Of a stretch of 64,000 nt of DNA, positions 58,276-64,000 are shown piece after piece. Made by a program: the position numbers and the translations under genes. Source of the stretch: Hofstenia miamia (lineage: Eukaryota; Xenacoelomorpha; Acoela); assembly GCA_004352715.1 (NCBI GenBank), contig SCFE01000035.1, forward strand, positions 391,841 through 455,840, given 5' to 3'. A model generated the notes under the pieces. It made no database searches and had not been told where the DNA came from. It worked only from the letters and a program-made list of their open reading frames with translations. Position 1 is the stretch's first letter. The number at the start of each line of letters is the position of its first letter.

Positions 58276-59694
58276 ATGGCGGTTGATCAGGTCGTAGCTT
58301 ACTTAGATCAGCATCAAGCTGAGCATGTCGAAGAATTGGAAAAGTGGGTTGCCATTAAAAGTGTGTCTGCTTGGCCTGATAGCCGTGATTCTGTTGTAAA
58401 TATGGTGAAACTCGCTGCAAATATTCTTCATGATATTGGGTTTAGTCATGAATTACATGATCTTGGTACGCAAATGCTATCCGATGGAACAGAAATATCA
58501 CTTCCTCCTGTATGCTTAGCGTCTTATGGTAACGACCCTTCTAAGAAGACTGTATTAATCTATGGGCATCTTGATGTGCAACCTGCTTTATTGTCTGATG
58601 GCTGGAACACAGAGCCATTTGAATTGACTGTTTTAGATGATAAAATGTATGGAAGAGGTTCCACTGATGATAAAGGCCCTGTTCTTGGGTGGATTAATGT
58701 GATCAAAGCCTACAAAGCCCTTAATATTGAGCTTCCTGTTAATATTAAGTTCTGTTTGGAAGGCATGGAGGAGAGTGGCTCCGTTGGATTGGATAAACTA
58801 CTTTACGAACAAAAGGATGCGTTTTTGAAAGGGGTTAACTATGTAGTCATTTCTGATAACTACTGGGTGGGCACTCAAAAGCCGTGTATTACATATGGTC
58901 TTAGAGGGTTAGTGTACTTCGAAGCTGCTGTAACATGTGCCCAAAAAGATCTTCATTCTGGAGTCTACGCAGGGGCGGTGCATGAGGCTATGACGGACTT
59001 GTGCTATTTGCTGTCATCTCTTGTGGATGTGAACGGTAACATAAAGGTGCCTCATATTAATGACACTGTGGCTGAGTTAACTGAGGCTGAGAGAGATACG
59101 TACACGGAAATAAATTTTTCCACTGAGGAATTCCGTGAAGAAGTTGGGACTTCAAAGTTGATGCATTCTACGAAAGAAGACGTTCTCATGCATCGCTGGA
59201 GGTATCCTTCCTGTTCAATTCATGGAATTGAAGGGGCTTTCTATGAACCTGGTCAAAAAACTGTTATCCCTAAGAAAGTTATTGGGAAATTTTCCATTAG
59301 AATTGTACCCAACATGAACCCTAAAGAAGTTGGCGAACTCGTAATAAAATATTTGAATGAATTACATGCTGCGACTGGCAGCCCAAACATTCTGAAGGTT
59401 GAAAATGTACATGATGGCGAAAGTTGGGTGTCCGATTTCACACATGCTCAATTCCAAGCAGGTATTAAAGCAACTAAGAATGTATATGGTGTGGAACCTG
59501 ATCTGACACGTGAAGGTGGCTCAATTCCTGTAACTTTAACTTTGCAAAATGTTACAGGGCAGAATGTTATGCTTTTGCCGATGGGTGCTTCAGACGATGG
59601 CGCTCATTCGCAAAACGAAAAGTTAAATAAAACAAATTATTTCAACGGAATGAAGTTAATGGCGCACTATTTCAATGAAATTGCTGCTGCATAA
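58276..59694 (+). CDS. CNDP2: Cytosolic non-specific dipeptidase (M20 metallopeptidase, CNDP2 type)
   Basis: A complete 472-residue protein (human CNDP2 has 475) in one open exon. It hydrolyses dipeptides such as Cys-Gly in the cytosol with two divalent metal ions and works as a homodimer. Metal ligands and catalytic residues are all visible: H98 and D100 in YGHLDVQPAL, bridging D131 in GRGSTDDKGP, catalytic E165 and ligand E166 in LEGMEESGS, D194 in VISDNYW, H227 in KDLHSGVYAG (contributed to the partner's site), and H444 in DDGAHSQNEK. The lid/dimerisation domain spans about 205-415. The end NEKLNKTNYFNGMKLMAHYF is also family-typical. It has no signal peptide, which separates it from secreted carnosinase. 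The start is the first ATG, giving the usual N-terminus. It lacks coding introns, unlike most animal orthologues as I recall them. Confidence 0.95.
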   Translation: MAVDQVVAYLDQHQAEHVEELEKWVAIKSVSAWPDSRDSVVNMVKLAANILHDIGFSHELHDLGTQMLSDGTEISLPPVCLASYGNDPSKKTVLIYGHLDVQPALLSDGWNTEPFELTVLDDKMYGRGSTDDKGPVLGWINVIKAYKALNIELPVNIKFCLEGMEESGSVGLDKLLYEQKDAFLKGVNYVVISDNYWVGTQKPCITYGLRGLVYFEAAVTCAQKDLHSGVYAGAVHEAMTDLCYLLSSLVDVNGNIKVPHINDTVAELTEAERDTYTEINFSTEEFREEVGTSKLMHSTKEDVLMHRWRYPSCSIHGIEGAFYEPGQKTVIPKKVIGKFSIRIVPNMNPKEVGELVIKYLNELHAATGSPNILKVENVHDGESWVSDFTHAQFQAGIKATKNVYGVEPDLTREGGSIPVTLTLQNVTGQNVMLLPMGASDDGAHSQNEKLNKTNYFNGMKLMAHYFNEIAAA

Positions 59695-59716
59695 AAATGT
59701 GTGAATGCTTATTCTA

Positions 59717-59722
59717 AATAAA
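59717..59722 (+). terminator. Poly(A) signal of the dipeptidase gene
   Basis: AATAAA lies 23 bp after the stop codon. No genomic poly(A) tract follows, so there is no direct sign that the copy is a recent retrogene. Confidence 0.6.
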
Positions 59723-62284
59723 TTAAATTTTTGAGTGTTTTCTTAAATCACTATGTTGGGATTTTACCAAATGGCTTAGATATCAAGCCATTTAATACCC
59801 AATGCATCTTGAAATTTTATGAAAATATTAAAATTTATTTTATTCATAAATTTTTTTTCAAGAGGATCTCATTTTAAAATACTATTAAATAATCTGTTGA
59901 AATGTACACTAGATTACCATCTTAATCAAAGCAATAATTTCTAGTTTAAAATAAAAATCCCTTCAAAATATTGCTTAACAATGCAAATAGAGCAAAAGTC
60001 GTCTTTTCGGTTGTTTTGCTATACCAATTTTTTCTTTATTTTCAAAAGGCTATGGTTCTCAGCTTCAAAGAATGTACATAATTCCATTTACTTAAACCAT
60101 TGAAATGAAGCCATGTTCCTCTATTTAGATGTACAAATCGTTGTTTGAAATGAATATAAATCTTTACTTATACTAAACTAATATTACTAGAACTATTTGC
60201 GTTTCAGTCTTGCAATTTAGCATTAATTATTCTTGTGAGTCATTGAAAGTTAACATCCGAAATTTAAAAATTCAAATTTTCCTTAAATAAGACATTAAAG
60301 TTCTTAGTACAAAAAGGAATTTTTTACCCAGGAAAGGCTTTCAAATTTCAGAATTTCAATCGATTACCGTTCAATTTTCATTGATTGAATAAAAAAAGTA
60401 AATCTTAATATACGAGTCCCTTTTGGTTATCTAAGTGAAGTATTGCTGACATCCTGCACAATGCACCCAATGTGGTTACAATTCAGTTTTAAACAAAAAT
60501 GTGATATCAGTAAACTACATTGAAATCTTAGTGCGTAGAATTTTTTTATACAACTACTATTTAAAATTGAAAAGTAGACCTTTGTAGCAGATCTTGTGGT
60601 TGAAAGTATATTTACTGCATTTTAAAAAATTATTCCATTTCTGCAATACTGCGTTGTCCGAGACGTTCATTTTTTGTTTAAAAATTATAATCCTCACTAT
60701 GTTCTCTCCCATGCATTATAAAGTTAAACCAGGCTCATAAAGTCTTATCATTTACATGTCCTGGTACAATCAATATCAATGATTTTATACAATATATATT
60801 TCAATGAATTTTCTTTCAATAAGCGAAAATATGATTGACTATGAAGGGTGCAAAATATTATTGAAAAATAATTGGCAATAAATATTGAAATAATATATTT
60901 CTAAATTTCAAAAATGTCCATAATTTGATTATTTACAGTTATTGGTCAAAGGAAATTTCAGCTGGATTTTGCCTATATCAAGCATGTCTGAGCGATAATT
61001 CAGCAAGTGACTAACTCAAAAAAAGTCACTTGTAAATCTTGAATCTCAATTGCTTTGTGTGCTAATAAAGGTTTTTGGGATACTAATCTTTTGGATAAAT
61101 TGCTAATTGATTTTATCAAGTAAATTGTTTATCCTAAGAATTATTGTTTTCGTGTGCACATTAATTGTAATAGCTTACTTTCAGGGTTGGTACTTTTTTT
61201 CATTCTTGTAAATTTTAAATTTTCCAAATTTATCTCAAATCCTTCCAATATTATTTAATGGACACATTTCCCTTAGAAAAAATATTGCAAGTGTCCATTT
61301 TGAGAGAAATTTGGAATATGTGATTTTATAGAATGAAAAAAAGTGACAATCTTACTTTCAGTTTAGTAAATATTGAATAATTTATTTTGTAGAAAAAATT
61401 TTTCAATAACATATTGAGCACCCTTGTTGTCTAGGCCTACTGCATTTGCAAAGATATACTTATTGACACATAAGTTTAAGCAAATACAAAAAATGCTAGG
61501 AAATTCTTATTCAATGGTGAATACGTACTGAAAATGAAGCCCTACTGGAAAAATACGTTTTTAAAATGTGTCATTTTAAAGAAAGTTCATAAAAACAGTG
61601 GTAAATAAATTTCAGTGGTTATATACAGGAAGGTATAAGAGTTAAGCTGGATATCTAATATATGCAAACTTATTAGTGATGCCTATGCCAAGATCCACTA
61701 AAAGTTTAGTAGACTTTGCTAAACCCAATAATGTTATAAAATAATTTTTCTCATTCAAAGCCTATATTTTGCCTGAAAATTAGCAATCTCCAGAAATTTA
61801 ATAAGGTTATTAATCAATTTAAGTTGTTTTCCTTATTTCTGTGTCGATATTACTCAATCTTTTGCAAATGTCATGCATTTATTTATTAAAATCTCCCTTT
61901 CTTTTTGTATTTCGACATTAATCGTTATTTTATTATCTTTTGTGACGTCTTTATCAAAATTCTTGGTAAGAACTTCAATGTACACATTCAGTTCAAAATT
62001 TTTTTAAAGAAAAATTTAAACTTAACTCATGTATTTATGTTTTTTATTTGCATCTGCACAAGCATTGTAAATTGAATTTGATAACTCAATTTTTTAAGAA
62101 CATCCAAACTATGGCAGGAAATACCTCAATATTTTTTCTTAGCACGGTGGAATTTCATAATCCGAATTTCTAAGCTCAGTTTTGCAAATATAGCAGGCCT
62201 GTATTGCGAGCACTGCTGCCATTTGAGAAAATGATACAAAAAATAACTTTCCAAAACATTACAAGAAATTTAAACAGTGCCATG
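59723..62284. other. Intergenic; no gene seen
   Basis: It is AT-rich with no long frame, no recognised repeat and no RNA gene. Confidence 0.5.
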
Positions 62285-62340
62285 TGACGTCAGCAAATAA
62301 CTAGTGAAAGTGCGGCGTAGATTATGCACTATGCTTAACT
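62285..62340 (+). promoter_or_regulatory. Candidate promoter (CRE) and first exon with GTAAGT donor
   Basis: A perfect CRE palindrome TGACGTCA lies at 62285-62292. At 62331 an ATG begins a three-codon open piece (ATG CTT AAC T) that ends exactly at a consensus splice donor, GTAAGT, at 62341. The next good acceptor, TTTTGATATGCAG ending at 63259, would continue this frame through the exon at 63260. No core promoter element could be confirmed. Confidence 0.25.
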
Positions 62341-63259
62341 GTAAGTGAAAGAGGTTTTTTACAAATTTATATATCTTAAAATTAATAGATTATCTAGCTC
62401 ATCATCAATTGTTTAAACGCTATTGGTTTACTATGCAATGCAAAAAAAAATTTGTTTGTAGCCATAGTTGTTCACGCGTCAAAATTTTGCAAAAAATTTT
62501 ATCCCATATGTCAATTTATAATGGGAAAAATGAAGTAGATGCAATTGAATATAATTTCATGAAAATGTCAACACGCAAATGTTCAAATACATCATCAATT
62601 CTAATTGGTTAATGCTAATACTATAAAATAATGCAAAGATCATATCTATATCATTTGAATTTCTCACGTCAATTTTGCATTTAATGAATTTAAGAGGTAA
62701 GTTAAGTCGGGCGAACAAGGGAAATACCTTAAATTATATAATATTGAAGAGGATCAAGACAAACTTTTTCTGGCAATGTGTGTAATAGACGCATTTAAGA
62801 AAGAAAACAATATTCATTTCAAGTATGTTTTATTATCATGTTAGAGGGCTACAACAATTTGTGCTAGAATTTCTTGTAATGATATTTAACCCAAGGAACA
62901 TACGATCAAATGGGGTTTATCTTCAATAAATAAATTGCTTCACTTTGTTGAAATGCCTAAATTTTGAATTATTCTCTGAAAACTATCCGATCTTGAAAAA
63001 TTTAATATATTAAGAAATCAATGTTTATTCTTTAAATATCTAGCAATATCTTACATTTATCTTTGACAGTGAATGTTGGATTGGTTTCATGTTGCAAGCC
63101 TCATTACTACGAAAGCTAAAATTACTGACTCATTGGAAATATCTTTCTTTTCTAAAGCATGTATTCACCATAGACCGTTTTGTATTTATAGCAACAAATA
63201 TGCTAGATTTTGTTAATTATACATTATGATTGCTTATTAGCTTATGTTTTGATATGCAG

Positions 63260-63329
63260 TGACCATTTCGAAACAACAAATGCGATATTTTGTAAAGAGT
63301 GTCCGGAGAACAAGAAAATTCGAAATATA
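63260..63329 (+). CDS. Candidate 70-bp internal exon of an unrecognised gene
   Basis: It is bounded by TTTTGATATGCAG at the 5' side and by a perfect donor GTGAGT at 63330. If joined to the ATG at 62331 it encodes a basic peptide (TISKQQMRYFVKSVRRTRKF). In another frame it reads HFETTNAIFCKECPENKKIR, which has a C-x2-C pair but is preceded by a stop when joined to the same first exon. No family is recognised and no later exon could be chosen before the window ends. The support is splice signals only. Confidence 0.25.
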
Positions 63330-64000
63330 GTGAGTACAATTTTTAAAAGTATGATTTATATTTAAAGTTCATTAATTTTTAAAAGATTGAACAAAATACA
63401 TATAGTATTTTTATTATTAGGGTAATTTAAAATTTAAGGGAAAAGACTACAGAAAATTTGAGATACAGGCACATAAGTATTTGAGAAATTGCTAAACTTT
63501 AAAAACTCTACTTTAGTTCTTTTAGTGCTTAATTATGCTTATCTATTTGCCAAGTGTTTTAGGCATTAAATCATCCTATTACTGCGCTACTATAAAAATA
63601 GTTTGGTGTTATCATGTGACTAATTTTTAACTCGTTCTACCATTTGTAAATTCAAATAACACGAAATTGATTTAAGACTTAAGCGACAGGTATTTGTTAA
63701 TTGTGTATAACCGATAATGAAATTATAACAATATTGTAATAAAACGTTATGCTACTAAGAAATGTGCATCGGTTTCTCATCCTATTAAACTGTTATTTTT
63801 AGAAATCAACTCACTTAAGTAACAAGGAGGGAAATACCTCTGGCGTGGTGCGTGCTCCCCTCTAGCGCAGCATAAAAATGAAACATTTTTAAGATTATTT
63901 ACTTAAAAATCCGATCAACTTATATGTCTTCAAACAAATCTAACCCCTAGTCTCCAAGTAAGCTCGAGCAAATTGATCACCCCGCAGGGAAGTCGCCCAT
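63330..64000. other. Window end; no further gene seen
   Basis: It would be intron or intergenic sequence of the candidate gene above. TTATTTTTAG at 63792-63801 could be another acceptor but has no supported frame. Confidence 0.3.

Noticed and set aside
1-64000. CRISPR arrays, bacterial operons, rRNA genes, tRNA genes
   Set aside because: None was recognised on reading both strands. The tandem repeats present are eukaryotic minisatellites without unique spacers of constant length.

Overview
This is a window of AT-rich eukaryotic nuclear DNA from an invertebrate animal, most likely an arthropod. The reasons are: gustatory-receptor-like multi-membrane-span genes with short introns (about 86-90 bp), a metazoan-type cytosolic dipeptidase, and a repeat load typical of invertebrates (Polinton/Maverick, P element, Tc1/mariner, hAT, Penelope-like and LTR elements, MITEs). 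The species cannot be fixed from sequence alone. Several N runs and N-flanked exact duplications show that the assembly is imperfect.

Layout. 1-3019: a decayed Polinton-type endonuclease VII/DNA polymerase B gene, split by an inverted-repeat MITE with an internal N gap. 3594-4217: a solo Polinton-type terminal repeat with a minisatellite. 5452-6389: a dead Tc1/mariner transposase on the minus strand. 6730-17357: about 340-bp inverted arms enclosing a roughly 5-kb non-autonomous Polinton derivative (10132-15084) that has long TIRs, a near-perfect 6-bp target duplication and a short capsid-like remnant. 18775-19591: a gustatory-receptor-like exon (minus). 20826-22700: a degraded Penelope-like element with a GIY-YIG domain, bracketed by TA arrays. 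26035-26650: a gag relic. 29099-29400: a mariner tail. 30379-34004: a well-preserved P element whose THAP-domain transposase has two frame breaks and a gap. 38116-39319: a second receptor-like gene with three exons and two in-frame stops. 42027-55688: large inverted arms carrying a repeated palindromic motif, enclosing MITEs, a LINE scrap, and a 4.5-kb element with GCTAGC-rich ends that holds a hAT (ZBED5-like) transposase relic and another receptor-like relic. 58276-59694: an intact cytosolic non-specific dipeptidase (CNDP2-type) in a single coding exon. 62285-63329: a possible promoter, first exon and second exon of an unrecognised gene.

The only protein-coding gene here that is clearly intact is the dipeptidase. 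The receptor-like exon at 18.8-19.6 kb is uninterrupted over 271 codons and may be functional. Almost everything else recognisable is mobile-element material in various stages of decay, much of it nested. The features most worth following up are the Polinton derivative (its TIRs carry evenly spaced CCAAT boxes and a CRE palindrome), the palindrome-bearing 1-kb inverted arms, and the near-complete P element.
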